Made by a program: the position numbers and the translations under genes. The notes beneath the pieces are model-generated. The model saw nothing but the letters and a program-made list of their open reading frames with translations, made no database searches and was not told the DNA's origin. From Acinetobacter sp. CFCC 10889 (GTDB lineage Bacteria > Pseudomonadota > Gammaproteobacteria > Pseudomonadales > Moraxellaceae), in NCBI RefSeq assembly GCF_003268395.1, contig NZ_LQXQ01000003.1, positions 1 through 64,000 on the forward strand: a stretch of 64,000 nt of DNA. The letters are read 5' to 3'. This document shows positions 53,945 to 61,787 of this stretch, piece after piece (position 1 is the first letter of the stretch; the number at the start of each line of letters is the position of its first letter).

Positions 53945-55297
53945 TTAACTGTGCTCTAACCTTTTATTATTCATATACAAACGCATTAACAGAAGTACGC
54001 AAGCAATACTTAAACCCACAATTAACCCTGTCCAAACACCTGCTGCACCCATTGAGGTCTGTCGTGCCAAATAAATCCCAACAGGAAATGCAATGACCCA
54101 ATAGGAAAACATGGTGATCCACATTGGACCTTTGGTGTCTTGCATACCACGCAAACAGCCTGCGGCACTGACTTGCCACGCATCAATCAACTGATAGCCA
54201 ATTGCAAACAAAATCAGGTAAATTGCCACTTGTGAAACTTCGATGTCAGAGGTATAAGCTGCCACGATTTCAGGGCGTAAAAACCACATCAATGCCATGG
54301 TGACCAATGCAAATACAGTCCCTGTAATTAAACCCACAAACTGCACTTTACGCATCGCTGCCCAATTCTTTTCACCATAATACATTCCGACCCGAATGGT
54401 CAGTGCGATCGCCAAAGACATTGGAATCATAAACAATTGGGAAGTGACAGAAATCGCAATTTGATGTGCGGCGACAGTGATATCGCCCAACGGACTCAGG
54501 ACAATTGCTCCTGTACTGAAAATACTGACTTCAAAGAAAATCGCCAAACCAATCGGTAAACCAAGCTTTAAAATACGTTTGATCAGCACAGGATTGATTT
54601 TTTCCCATGCTTTTAACGGTTGGGTTTTCTGATAACGCTCGGCTTTCAAGACATAAAACGCCAAGGCAATAAACATGAGCCATTGCAAAATTGCGGTGGC
54701 AAAACCACAGCCTGCACTGCCTAGTTCAGGAATTGGACCAAGCCCATACATGAAAATAAAATTCAGTGGAATCAGTACAAGCAATGCCAATAAACTGAGT
54801 ACGGTTACAGGACGAGGATAGCCCATTGCCTCAGAATAACTGCGTAAAGCAGCATACATGGTCACCGCAGGCATTCCAAAACCAATTGCATGTAAGAACA
54901 AACTTGCTTTGGGAAGCAAGCTTTCAGGTACATTAAATAAAGGAAGTAAAAAAGGCAGCACTTGCAAAATCAGTCCTGCGATAATGCCCAAAACCAAACC
55001 GATCCATAAGGATTGACGCACAATGGATGGAATTTTTTCAGGGGTACGTGCGCCTTGAGCTTCTGCAACCAAAGGTGTTGCAGCAATCATGATGCCACTA
55101 AACAATAGCATCACAGGAATCCATAAGCCCACACCCACCGCAATGGCTGCTAAATCTTGTGCAGACATATGACCTGCCATGATGGAGTCGATCAGACCAA
55201 AGCCTGCTTGGGCAAACTGTGTCACCAAAATCGGTAACATTAAATGAAAAAGTTGCTTTAATTCAAAGCGGGTCGTAGTGGCAGCATGATTTGACAC
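53945..55297 (-). CDS. abeM: MATE-family multidrug efflux pump (AbeM-like)
   Basis: Inner-membrane multidrug exporter of 450 residues with 12 helices. From Q-L-F-H-L-M-L-P-I-L-V-T-Q-F-A-Q-A-G onward the sequence reads close to A. baumannii AbeM as I remember it, including S-A-A-G-C-L-R-G-M-Q-D-T and the end L-S-I-A-C-V-L-L-L. The pump is driven by protons or sodium and exports aminoglycosides, fluoroquinolones and dyes in that species; substrates here are inferred. The DMT-type gene lies 37 bases upstream on the same strand. Confidence 0.92.
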   Translation of the reverse strand: MSNHAATTTRFELKQLFHLMLPILVTQFAQAGFGLIDSIMAGHMSAQDLAAIAVGVGLWIPVMLLFSGIMIAATPLVAEAQGARTPEKIPSIVRQSLWIGLVLGIIAGLILQVLPFLLPLFNVPESLLPKASLFLHAIGFGMPAVTMYAALRSYSEAMGYPRPVTVLSLLALLVLIPLNFIFMYGLGPIPELGSAGCGFATAILQWLMFIALAFYVLKAERYQKTQPLKAWEKINPVLIKRILKLGLPIGLAIFFEVSIFSTGAIVLSPLGDITVAAHQIAISVTSQLFMIPMSLAIALTIRVGMYYGEKNWAAMRKVQFVGLITGTVFALVTMALMWFLRPEIVAAYTSDIEVSQVAIYLILFAIGYQLIDAWQVSAAGCLRGMQDTKGPMWITMFSYWVIAFPVGIYLARQTSMGAAGVWTGLIVGLSIACVLLLMRLYMNNKRLEHS

Positions 55298-55334
55298 GTA
55301 TTACTCGTTTTAAATGTGCTTAGAAGAAAGGAGG

Positions 55335-55796
55335 TTAGCGTTGTAGAGTGAGAAGCACACCAATAAAAATCACCACGCCACCAAAAAGACGTTGCCAATT
55401 GAGTTGAGTTTTTTCCACACCGAGCCATCCGAAATGATCAAGCAGCATCGACATCATGATCTGCCCAAAAATGATCAAAGCTGACAAAGTCAGAAAGCCA
55501 AGTTTAGGTGCAGTGTAAATGCTGATACTGATCGCATAAACACCCAAACAACCACCAAACCATAGATACCAAGGAATTTGACCTAAATCGTGTAGATTGG
55601 GCTTAGATGCAGGCTGAAAAAACACAAAAATAGCGAGCACTATTGTACCAATTAAAAATGACAAAAGGGCAGCTTGCAAAGGTGAGTGTAAATATTCTCT
55701 TAGTTGTGAATTGATCGCGGTTTGAAAAGCCATAGCAATGCCGATGCCCATTGCTAATGGCAACAGGAGGAGAAATTGGCTTGAGAGTTTTATCAT
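55335..55796 (-). CDS. DMT-superfamily transporter, DUF606/YdcZ type
   Basis: Five-helix inner-membrane protein of 153 residues. The N-terminal half has M-A-F-Q-T-A-I-N-S-Q-L-R and the end L-F-G-G-V-V-I-F-I-G-V-L-L, both hallmarks of DUF606. These proteins form dual-topology or paired transporters with unknown cargo. The start is M-I-K-L at 55796; an upstream ATG at 55811 is possible. It is followed by the MATE gene, so the two may be co-transcribed. Confidence 0.85.
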   Translation of the reverse strand: MIKLSSQFLLLLPLAMGIGIAMAFQTAINSQLREYLHSPLQAALLSFLIGTIVLAIFVFFQPASKPNLHDLGQIPWYLWFGGCLGVYAISISIYTAPKLGFLTLSALIIFGQIMMSMLLDHFGWLGVEKTQLNWQRLFGGVVIFIGVLLTLQR

Positions 55797-55888
55797 TGTT
55801 TGACCACTCAATCGTCCTTGATTGATTTTTAGTCTAATGGAAATTTATGACATGAGCGAATGAAAATATTCATGGGTTGAATAATCAG

Positions 55889-56548
55889 TTAATAATGAAA
55901 AATAAGCGGTAAATCAGGTCTAAAATCATGTGTTAACCCCTGTATACCATGATCAAAAGTCATTTCCAAAAGATGCTTTTCACTTTCTATGAGTTCAAAA
56001 TTTTCAATATGTTGAACTTCATTCACCGTTAAACTTTCTGACAGTTTGGGAATATGGAGCTTTATTTTTGTGACTTCAGATATACCATGACGATGTTGAA
56101 ATGGTTGCTGTTTTTCAGGTGCAGCTTGATCAGGACGAGTTGCAAAAGATAAATAAAACCACATGGGTTCAGCCAAAGAAAGCTGTTGTGCAATATCAAC
56201 ATGTAAATGTGGTGGTAAATAAGCAGGATGATAGTGCCAACTTAAAAATGGTGAAGCAGTTTGCGTGGCATTTTGTGGTCGGAAGCAAAAGCCAAATGGT
56301 GAAACCTCAGCATCATGGTGACTTAAACGCTCAAAAAGTTGTGTAGGCTTGGTGGTTTCACTTTGTGCATCTTCTATATTTTCAAGAAAGAGCAATTCAA
56401 GAAATAAATTTTTAAAGAAAAAACGCCGATTGGCTGTGCCTTGTCCTAAATGAGTATTTGCACTTGCTTCAATCAAACCAAAACTTTTTAATAATTTTGC
56501 TTCAGGTGCAGCAGATTGGCTACGAATAAAAATATGATCAATTTCCAT
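55889..56548 (-). CDS. VOC-family (glyoxalase-like) protein
   Basis: Soluble protein of 219 residues beginning M-E-I-D-H-I-F-I-R, the usual opening of a glyoxalase/bleomycin-resistance/dioxygenase fold. A first beta-alpha-beta module (F-F-F-K-N-L-F-L-E-L-L-F-L) and a second with H-L-H-V-D-I and M-W-F-Y-L-S-F are visible. The metal ligands are not fully resolved by eye. The chosen start (56548) is 19 codons inside the longest frame. Substrate unknown. Confidence 0.75.
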   Translation of the reverse strand: MEIDHIFIRSQSAAPEAKLLKSFGLIEASANTHLGQGTANRRFFFKNLFLELLFLENIEDAQSETTKPTQLFERLSHHDAEVSPFGFCFRPQNATQTASPFLSWHYHPAYLPPHLHVDIAQQLSLAEPMWFYLSFATRPDQAAPEKQQPFQHRHGISEVTKIKLHIPKLSESLTVNEVQHIENFELIESEKHLLEMTFDHGIQGLTHDFRPDLPLIFHY

Positions 56549-56699
56549 GAGTGTTGTTCTCTTTTCTTTTTCTTGGAGGGATATATTAAGCGAAAATAAA
56601 GCCAAAAAATCATTTGTGATTTGCTTTATTTAGATTGAGTTGAATTGACTCGACTCATGTTAAAATTCCTCATTCTCCATACTGTTCTGAGCTTGTTCC

Positions 56700-57854
56700 T
56701 TGGCTGATTTAAATCCCCAAAATATTCCGTTGTCTCTTTATATTCACATGCCGTGGTGTGTGCGTAAATGTCCGTACTGTGACTTCAATTCGCATGCTGT
56801 ACCTGATGGAAAATTGTCTTTGGCATTGGAACAGGAATATTTACAAGCTTTGGTTGAGGATTTTAAAACCCAAATTGATTTTGCACAGGGGCGTGAAATT
56901 CATAGTGTATTTATCGGTGGAGGAACGCCATCACTCATTTCAGCACAAAGTTATCAATGGCTATTTACACAACTGAAAGCACTTATTCCCTTTGAAAAAG
57001 ACTGTGAAATCACTTTAGAAGCCAATCCGGGAACGGTAGAACACGATCCATTTGCAGATTATTTAGCTGCGGGAATTAATCGCTTATCGATTGGTGTACA
57101 AAGTTTTAATACTGAACATTTACAAAAATTAGGACGTATTCATTCCAACGATGATGCGATTTCAGCCATTCAACATGCCAAACAAGCAGGTTTTGAACGG
57201 GTCAATGTGGATTTGATGCATGGTTTGCCTGAGCAAAGCATAGAACAAGCTTTATTGGATTTAAAACTCGCCGTGGAAAGTGGTGCAACACATATTTCAT
57301 GGTATCAGTTGACCATTGAACCGAATACAGTATTTTTCCGTACCCAACCGATTTTACCTGTCGATGATGTCCTTGAAGATATTCAAGAGCAGGGTGAAGC
57401 CTACTTAAAAGCACAAGGCTTTATCAATTATGAAGTGTCCGCGTGGCGTAAAGAAAAACCTTCGGCACATAATTTAAATTATTGGCAATTCGGGGATTAT
57501 TTGGCGATCGGTGCAGGAGCGCATGGCAAAGTCACTCAGCCTGATGGTGTGTATCGTTTTCAAAAAACTCGCTTGCCAAAAGACTATTTAGCCAAAGTGC
57601 CTGCGGAAAATTTACAGTTCAAGCGCATTGAAAACGAAGATATGCCATTTGAATTTATGATGAATGCCTTGCGTTTAAATGAGGGTGTGGCTTCTGCAAT
57701 TTATGCACAACGTACAGGTTTGGATTTGGCGCATTTGGATGAATTATTAAAATCACTTCGTCAGCGTCAGTTGATGGTCGATGATGAAAATATTCTCAAT
57801 TGTACAGATAAAGGACATATATTTTTAAACTCAGTGTTGGAAGAATTTTTATAA
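56700..57854 (+). CDS. hemW: HemW, radical SAM haem chaperone
   Basis: Radical SAM protein of the HemN family that binds and delivers haem, with no coproporphyrinogen oxidase role. The 4Fe-4S site is C20-V-R-K-C24-P-Y-C27, lacking the fourth Cys that HemN carries, and the opening P-L-S-L-Y-I-H-M-P-W and I-G-G-G-T-P-S are typical. The first usable codon is TTG at 56700. The last about 20 codons are copied at 59824-59885, beyond two genes, so this locus has been interrupted or rebuilt. Confidence 0.93.
   Translation: MADLNPQNIPLSLYIHMPWCVRKCPYCDFNSHAVPDGKLSLALEQEYLQALVEDFKTQIDFAQGREIHSVFIGGGTPSLISAQSYQWLFTQLKALIPFEKDCEITLEANPGTVEHDPFADYLAAGINRLSIGVQSFNTEHLQKLGRIHSNDDAISAIQHAKQAGFERVNVDLMHGLPEQSIEQALLDLKLAVESGATHISWYQLTIEPNTVFFRTQPILPVDDVLEDIQEQGEAYLKAQGFINYEVSAWRKEKPSAHNLNYWQFGDYLAIGAGAHGKVTQPDGVYRFQKTRLPKDYLAKVPAENLQFKRIENEDMPFEFMMNALRLNEGVASAIYAQRTGLDLAHLDELLKSLRQRQLMVDDENILNCTDKGHIFLNSVLEEFL
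57793..57851 (+). repeat. Direct repeat, left copy (hemW 3' end)
   Basis: The last 59 bases of hemW, before its stop codon, match 59824-59882 at 52 of 59 positions. Reading frame and peptide are kept in both copies, so substitutions are mostly silent. The two bracket the HxlR-MFS pair. Confidence 0.85.
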
Positions 57855-57898
57855 TTTATTTAAATTTCTGTTCTTGGATCACCAATAAATGTAACAAT

Positions 57899-58246
57899 TT
57901 ATTGGTTTTGATCAAATTGATTACGCATAAATTCTCTTTCTCTGATCCATGTACCATACTCACGGCACATTAAAATGAGGCGATCAAGATATTGTCCTTC
58001 CTCAGTAAGAGAATATTCTACTTTTAAAGGTTTTTCAGAATATACCGTTCTTTTTATAAAACCTTTGCTTTCCAAGAAATTGAGTTCTAAAACAAGCATC
58101 CGCTGTGAAATATTAGGAATGCTTTTTTTGATCTCATTAAAGCGTTTAGGTTCTTCTAAGAGAAACGATAAAATCATAATTTTCCAACGTCCACCTAATT
58201 GAACAAAAACTTCTTCGACGGGACAACCTGAGTGATTTTGCTTCAT
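57899..58246 (-). CDS. HxlR-family transcriptional regulator
   Basis: 115-residue winged-helix regulator: G-G-R-W-K-I-M-I-L, then F-N-E-I-K-K-S-I-P-N-I-S-Q-R-M-L, then Y-S-L-T-E-E-G. The N-terminal Cys8 (G-C-P-V) is the redox- or aldehyde-sensing position in several HxlR proteins. It is divergent from the MFS gene across about 80-110 bases, a layout in which the regulator usually controls both. The operator is not resolved; GGTACC and GAGCTC lie close together there. Part of the bracketed cassette. Confidence 0.92.
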   Translation of the reverse strand: MKQNHSGCPVEEVFVQLGGRWKIMILSFLLEEPKRFNEIKKSIPNISQRMLVLELNFLESKGFIKRTVYSEKPLKVEYSLTEEGQYLDRLILMCREYGTWIREREFMRNQFDQNQ

Positions 58247-58326
58247 AAACTCTCTGCTTTAGGTACCAAAAACTATACTTGAGCTCAAAAATGTAAGATA
58301 TATACAAATTAAAATAGTGGCGTAGA

Positions 58327-59523
58327 TTGAGTTATTCATTCATTTTGTATGTCATTAGTATGGTTAAAACTCAAAATAATTCAAATTTTTTGGCAGTGTA
58401 TTTTATTGCGATTGGTGCATTTTCTTTAGGCATGTCATCGTATATTACAGCAGGTTTATTACCGCTCATTCAACATGACTTTAATGTATCAATCACTTTA
58501 ACGGCTCAGCTAGTGACGGTTTTTACTCTGGCTTATGGTCTTGGTTCACCTGTTATTGTAGCGTTATTGCCTGAAAATAAACAAAAACAGGGTTTATTAT
58601 CTGCGCTTTTCATATTTTTTATCGCTAATTTTATCAGTGCTATAGCTCCCGACTTCTTTATGCTTTTGGTTTCACGGCTTCTTGCAGGTATAGGTGCAGG
58701 TGTTTATTTGGCTATAGGCATAGCGATTGCAACAACTGTGGTAGATCCTCAACAGCGAGGACAGGCTATTTCGATTATTATGGGAGGGATGGCGGCAGGT
58801 ACGGTACTTGGAGTACCGATTGGATTGCTCATTTCAAATCAGTTGGGCTGGCAGGCATCTATGTATATGATTTCAGTCTTAGGTGGTTTAGCTTTCGTCG
58901 GTTTATATTTAAAATTACCCATAATTCAAAATATTACAGTGCAGACATTGAGAGAGAAGCTTAAACTTTTAAGTGATCAGCGAGTTCTGAAAATACTTTT
59001 GATTTCTCTTCTTGCAGCAGTGGCTAGTCTTGGCTTCTATACATATTTATTTCCTTTTTTAAATTCCTCTACTTTTGGTAGTGTTCAAAATATTACGGTA
59101 TTTTTATGGTTTTGGGGAATTGGAGGAATATTAGGAAGTGTCTTAGTGGGGGGTGTGGCTAAGAGGATGTCGAATAAAAAATTAACATCGTGGATTATGT
59201 TGATATTGAGTATTAGTTTATTGATGATTCCTTTGTTGGCATTACTGAGTCCATGGCTGACATTATTACCAATTATGGTGTGGGGAGCAGTGGGTTGGGC
59301 TTTACAAGTGCCTCAAAATGAACAATTAATCATCGAAAGAGAACAAAAGGGTGGTGGTGAATTGGCTGTTGCCTTAAATGAATCTGCATTATATTTGGGT
59401 GGTGCAATTGGGGCAGGAATTGGTGGTTTAATTTTTCATTTTGATTGGTCAGTGTGGTATTTGCCTGTTTTAGCAAGTTTCATTGTTTTCATTGGATTTG
59501 TTTTTCAAATAATGAAGCATTAA
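58327..59523 (+). CDS. MFS efflux transporter
   Basis: 12-helix major facilitator of about 390 residues, with the drug:H+ antiporter-1 signature G-I-G-A-G-V-Y-L-A-I-G in helix 4-5 and the motif A-loop L-A-Y-G-L-G-S-P. It resembles AraJ/PmrA-like sugar or drug exporters. The start is either TTG 58327 or, more likely, ATG 58360 (M-V-K-T-Q-N-N). Regulation by the divergent HxlR gene is inferred. Base composition is slightly richer in A+T than hemW. Confidence 0.9.
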   Translation: MSYSFILYVISMVKTQNNSNFLAVYFIAIGAFSLGMSSYITAGLLPLIQHDFNVSITLTAQLVTVFTLAYGLGSPVIVALLPENKQKQGLLSALFIFFIANFISAIAPDFFMLLVSRLLAGIGAGVYLAIGIAIATTVVDPQQRGQAISIIMGGMAAGTVLGVPIGLLISNQLGWQASMYMISVLGGLAFVGLYLKLPIIQNITVQTLREKLKLLSDQRVLKILLISLLAAVASLGFYTYLFPFLNSSTFGSVQNITVFLWFWGIGGILGSVLVGGVAKRMSNKKLTSWIMLILSISLLMIPLLALLSPWLTLLPIMVWGAVGWALQVPQNEQLIIEREQKGGGELAVALNESALYLGGAIGAGIGGLIFHFDWSVWYLPVLASFIVFIGFVFQIMKH

Positions 59524-59589
59524 AAGTTGAAAATTTAAAAGTAAAATAGACCTCTTGCATAGGTCGAAAAATGTTCAAATTTTAGATTT

Positions 59590-59790
59590 AAAACATATTC
59601 AAAACAATATTGGAAGTTTCTTCTCCCTTTAGAATGAGGAGGTAACTCCGCAAAAGGATGAGGGCTTTTAAATAGAAAACCTCTCCCTCTTGCGAAACGA
59701 TGTTTCTCATCCTGAAAAGAGAGGGAACCTTCAATATTAATTTAGATTTTGCTGAAACTAACTTTCGCAAGAAGTCTAATGGCGAAAACG
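59590..59790. repeat. Intergenic repeat, reverse copy of the element near 1.4 kb
   Basis: On the minus strand it holds GCGAAAGTTAGTTTC, AATATTGAAGGTTCCCTCTC, then GAGGGAGAGGTTTT, AAAAGC-CTCATCC and GGGAGAAG, in the same order as 1365-1490. It is internally diverged and carries additional short blocks. It ends about 35 bases before the right-hand copy of the hemW 3' end. Confidence 0.65.
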
Positions 59791-59823
59791 TAAATATATG
59801 GGTTGCAATGACTAGTGTTGAAG

Positions 59824-59885
59824 TTCTTAATTGTACGGACAAAGGACATATATTTTTAAACTCTGTTTTGGAAGAATTTCTTTGA
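59824..59885 (+). pseudogene. Duplicated 3' fragment of hemW
   Basis: Encodes L-N-C-T-D-K-G-H-I-F-L-N and S-V-L-E-E-F-L-stop, the same C-terminus as hemW, with stop codon TGA instead of TAA and seven base changes in 59. Upstream it is joined to repeat DNA, so no gene remains. Interpreted as the old hemW end pushed away by, or brought along with, the HxlR-MFS cassette. Confidence 0.85.
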
Positions 59886-59919
59886 AGTTTTAACCTGACT
59901 AAGGTGAATTGACAACACG

Positions 59920-60639
59920 ATGATTTATTTTGCATTGGCAGTGATTGGTGTGCTTTCGGGCATGATCAGTGGCGTAGTGGGAACAGGTTCATCCATTATT
60001 TTATTGCCGATTCTTGCTTATATATTTGGTGCAAAATTGGCAGTGCCAATCATGGCAATTGCCTCGATTATGGGCAATATTTCCCGAGTTGTGCTGTGGC
60101 GACATGAACTAAATCTCAAAGCCTTTCTACTGTTTAGTGGTGTCGGTGTGCCTGCGGCTGCTTTGGGTGCAAATACATTGTGGGTCATACCTGCGAATAT
60201 TTCCAATCTGTGTATCGGTTTATTTTTTATTGCACTTATTCCTTTGCGCCATTTAGCCAAACGTAAAGGCTTTATACTCAATCAAGTCCATTTGCTGATT
60301 GCAGGTGCAGTGCTTGGTTATCTGACAGGAATGGTCTTTTCGACAGGTCCATTATTATTGCCTGTTTTCAGTGGTTTTGGTTTAACCAAAGGAGCATTGC
60401 TCGCTACAGAAGCAGCGGCATCATTTGCCTTGTATGCATCGAAAAGTATCGCTTTTGGTGCATTGGGTGTTTTAAAACAAGAAGTGGTTTTTGCAGGGGT
60501 ATTGGTCGGATTATCACTGATGTTGGGTAATTATCTCGGTAAATTATTTGTGTTGAAAATATCAGAACGCATGTTTAATGTATTACTTGACGCAATGTTA
60601 TTTTTGGCAGGCATTTCGATGTTGTGGACTTTACTTTAG
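59920..60639 (+). CDS. TSUP-family (TauE/SafE) exporter
   Basis: 239-residue inner-membrane protein with 7-8 helices and the family motif G-V-V-G-T-G-S-S-I-I at about 19-28, repeated as S-T-G-P-L-L-L-P in the second half. The family exports sulfite, sulfoacetate or other sulfur compounds. The start ATG 59920 is 35 bases after the hemW fragment, suggesting it was the original neighbour of hemW. The secreted protein gene follows 15 bases on. Confidence 0.9.
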   Translation: MIYFALAVIGVLSGMISGVVGTGSSIILLPILAYIFGAKLAVPIMAIASIMGNISRVVLWRHELNLKAFLLFSGVGVPAAALGANTLWVIPANISNLCIGLFFIALIPLRHLAKRKGFILNQVHLLIAGAVLGYLTGMVFSTGPLLLPVFSGFGLTKGALLATEAAASFALYASKSIAFGALGVLKQEVVFAGVLVGLSLMLGNYLGKLFVLKISERMFNVLLDAMLFLAGISMLWTLL

Positions 60640-60654
60640 TCAGGATTAAAATAA

Positions 60655-61137
60655 ATGAATAAATTTTTGATGGCTGTGTGTGTTTCAATCCTCAGTATAG
60701 GGTGGGTTCACGGCAAAACCAATGTTCCTCAATTTACCGATTATCCTGTTAAACTTTATACAGGCAAAACTGCACAATTGGACATGTCTGATCCTGATGC
60801 ACGTATGTTTCGTACTCGACTGCGTGAGGCTTTAAAAGAAAAGCCTGATTTTGCAGGAGAATATGTCATCACCATGTGGGGTTGCGGGGCAAGCTGTCGG
60901 GTTTATTCATTTGTCAATAAGCGCACAGGCAAGTTATTGGCAGGTGGTTTTGGTGGCGAAGAAAGTCAGGAAGATGTGATTGATTCGCGTGCCAATAGTC
61001 GTTTATTGGTCACGCAAGAAGAAAATATGAATGAAAACTGGGAAGTGGAAAGTTTAACAACACGATTTTATCTTTTTGAAAATAATAAATTTAAATTATT
61101 GAAAACGGTGAAAGCACCAGCGCCAAAAGAAGAATGA
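60655..61137 (+). CDS. Secreted protein of unknown function
   Basis: 160 residues with a signal peptide (I-L-S-I-G-W-V-H-G, cut likely after G20 or H-G-K). The mature part has a conspicuous W-G-C-G-A-S-C-R-V, a pair of Cys that may form a disulphide or bind metal, then G-G-F-G-G-E-E-S-Q-E-D. No named family was recognised. It is 15 bases after the TSUP gene and probably shares its transcript. Confidence 0.75.
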   Translation: MNKFLMAVCVSILSIGWVHGKTNVPQFTDYPVKLYTGKTAQLDMSDPDARMFRTRLREALKEKPDFAGEYVITMWGCGASCRVYSFVNKRTGKLLAGGFGGEESQEDVIDSRANSRLLVTQEENMNENWEVESLTTRFYLFENNKFKLLKTVKAPAPKEE

Positions 61138-61243
61138 GCAATTATGTTTTGGAAGGTATTTAAATGATTATTATCAAAAAATGCATAAAAACAGTATGTA
61201 AAGAAACGGGGGCGTTCAAAGCTTCATTACACAGTATTTTGAT

Positions 61244-61272
61244 ATAAAACAGCGCTAGACTTTAGCGCTGTA
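61244..61272 (-). terminator. Terminator overlapping the GNAT stop codon
   Basis: ACAGCGCTA pairs with TAGCGCTGT across 5 bases, and the TAG stop lies in the stem. The minus strand continues TTTATATC. Compact end of the gene. Confidence 0.6.
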
Positions 61273-61692
61273 TTTTAAATGTAAAAGGGGATAGGCTTTA
61301 CCTTGACCATCTAATTCAGATCTTGCGATGACTTCAAATCCAAGTTTTTGGTAGAAGCCAACGGCTTGCGGGTTTTGCTCGTTGACATCGACTTTTTGAA
61401 TATTAAGTTTTTCAATGGCAAACAATGTTAAGGCTTTACCAATCCCTTGACTTCTAAAGTCAGGTTCAATAAATAACATTTCAATATTGTCAGGGCTTGT
61501 ACCGATAAACCCAATAATTTGCTCATCTATTATATATTTGTGCAATAGCACATGTTGGAAATATTCATTCAAAATTAATGGTTTTAGCTCATTAATTTCG
61601 GCTTCTGGGAGAAAGTCATGTGTTGCTCTGACAGAGCGTTCCCATATTTCAATTAAAATAGGAAAGTCTTCTTGGGTTGCACGTTGTAGCAT
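61255..61692 (-). CDS. GNAT-family N-acetyltransferase
   Basis: 145-residue acetyltransferase of the Gcn5 fold. The acetyl-CoA loop reads D-F-R-S-Q-G-I-G-K-A-L (motif A, Q/R-x-x-G-x-G/A) and the end F-Y-Q-K-L-G-F-E-V-I is motif B. The ATG 61692 is used; an earlier start at 61710 is possible. Substrate unknown; YjaB-like proteins share this plan. Single gene with its terminator across the stop. Confidence 0.88.
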   Translation of the reverse strand: MLQRATQEDFPILIEIWERSVRATHDFLPEAEINELKPLILNEYFQHVLLHKYIIDEQIIGFIGTSPDNIEMLFIEPDFRSQGIGKALTLFAIEKLNIQKVDVNEQNPQAVGFYQKLGFEVIARSELDGQGKAYPLLHLKYSAKV

Positions 61693-61729
61693 TATTGATC
61701 CTCTATACAAGTGTTTTATTCATAACATA

Positions 61730-61755
61730 AAAAAGACCACCGTAGTGGTCTTTTT
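61730..61755. terminator. Bidirectional terminator
   Basis: AAAAGACCAC and GTGGTCTTTT form a 10-bp stem with a 4-base loop, flanked by A-run and T-run. Serves the acyl-CoA dehydrogenase gene on the minus strand. Confidence 0.9.
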
Positions 61756-61787
61756 GTTTTCTAAACTTAAATATTTAAATTAGAAAC

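Noticed and set aside
57899..59523. Reading the HxlR-MFS segment as a transposon or prophage
   Set aside because: No transposase, integrase, terminal inverted repeats or short target-site duplication; only the long hemW-end repeat.
59700..59885. 61-codon open frame ending in the hemW-like peptide
   Set aside because: Its first two thirds are repeat DNA read in frame; only the last 20 codons are homologous to a gene. Treated as a hemW fragment, not a new protein.
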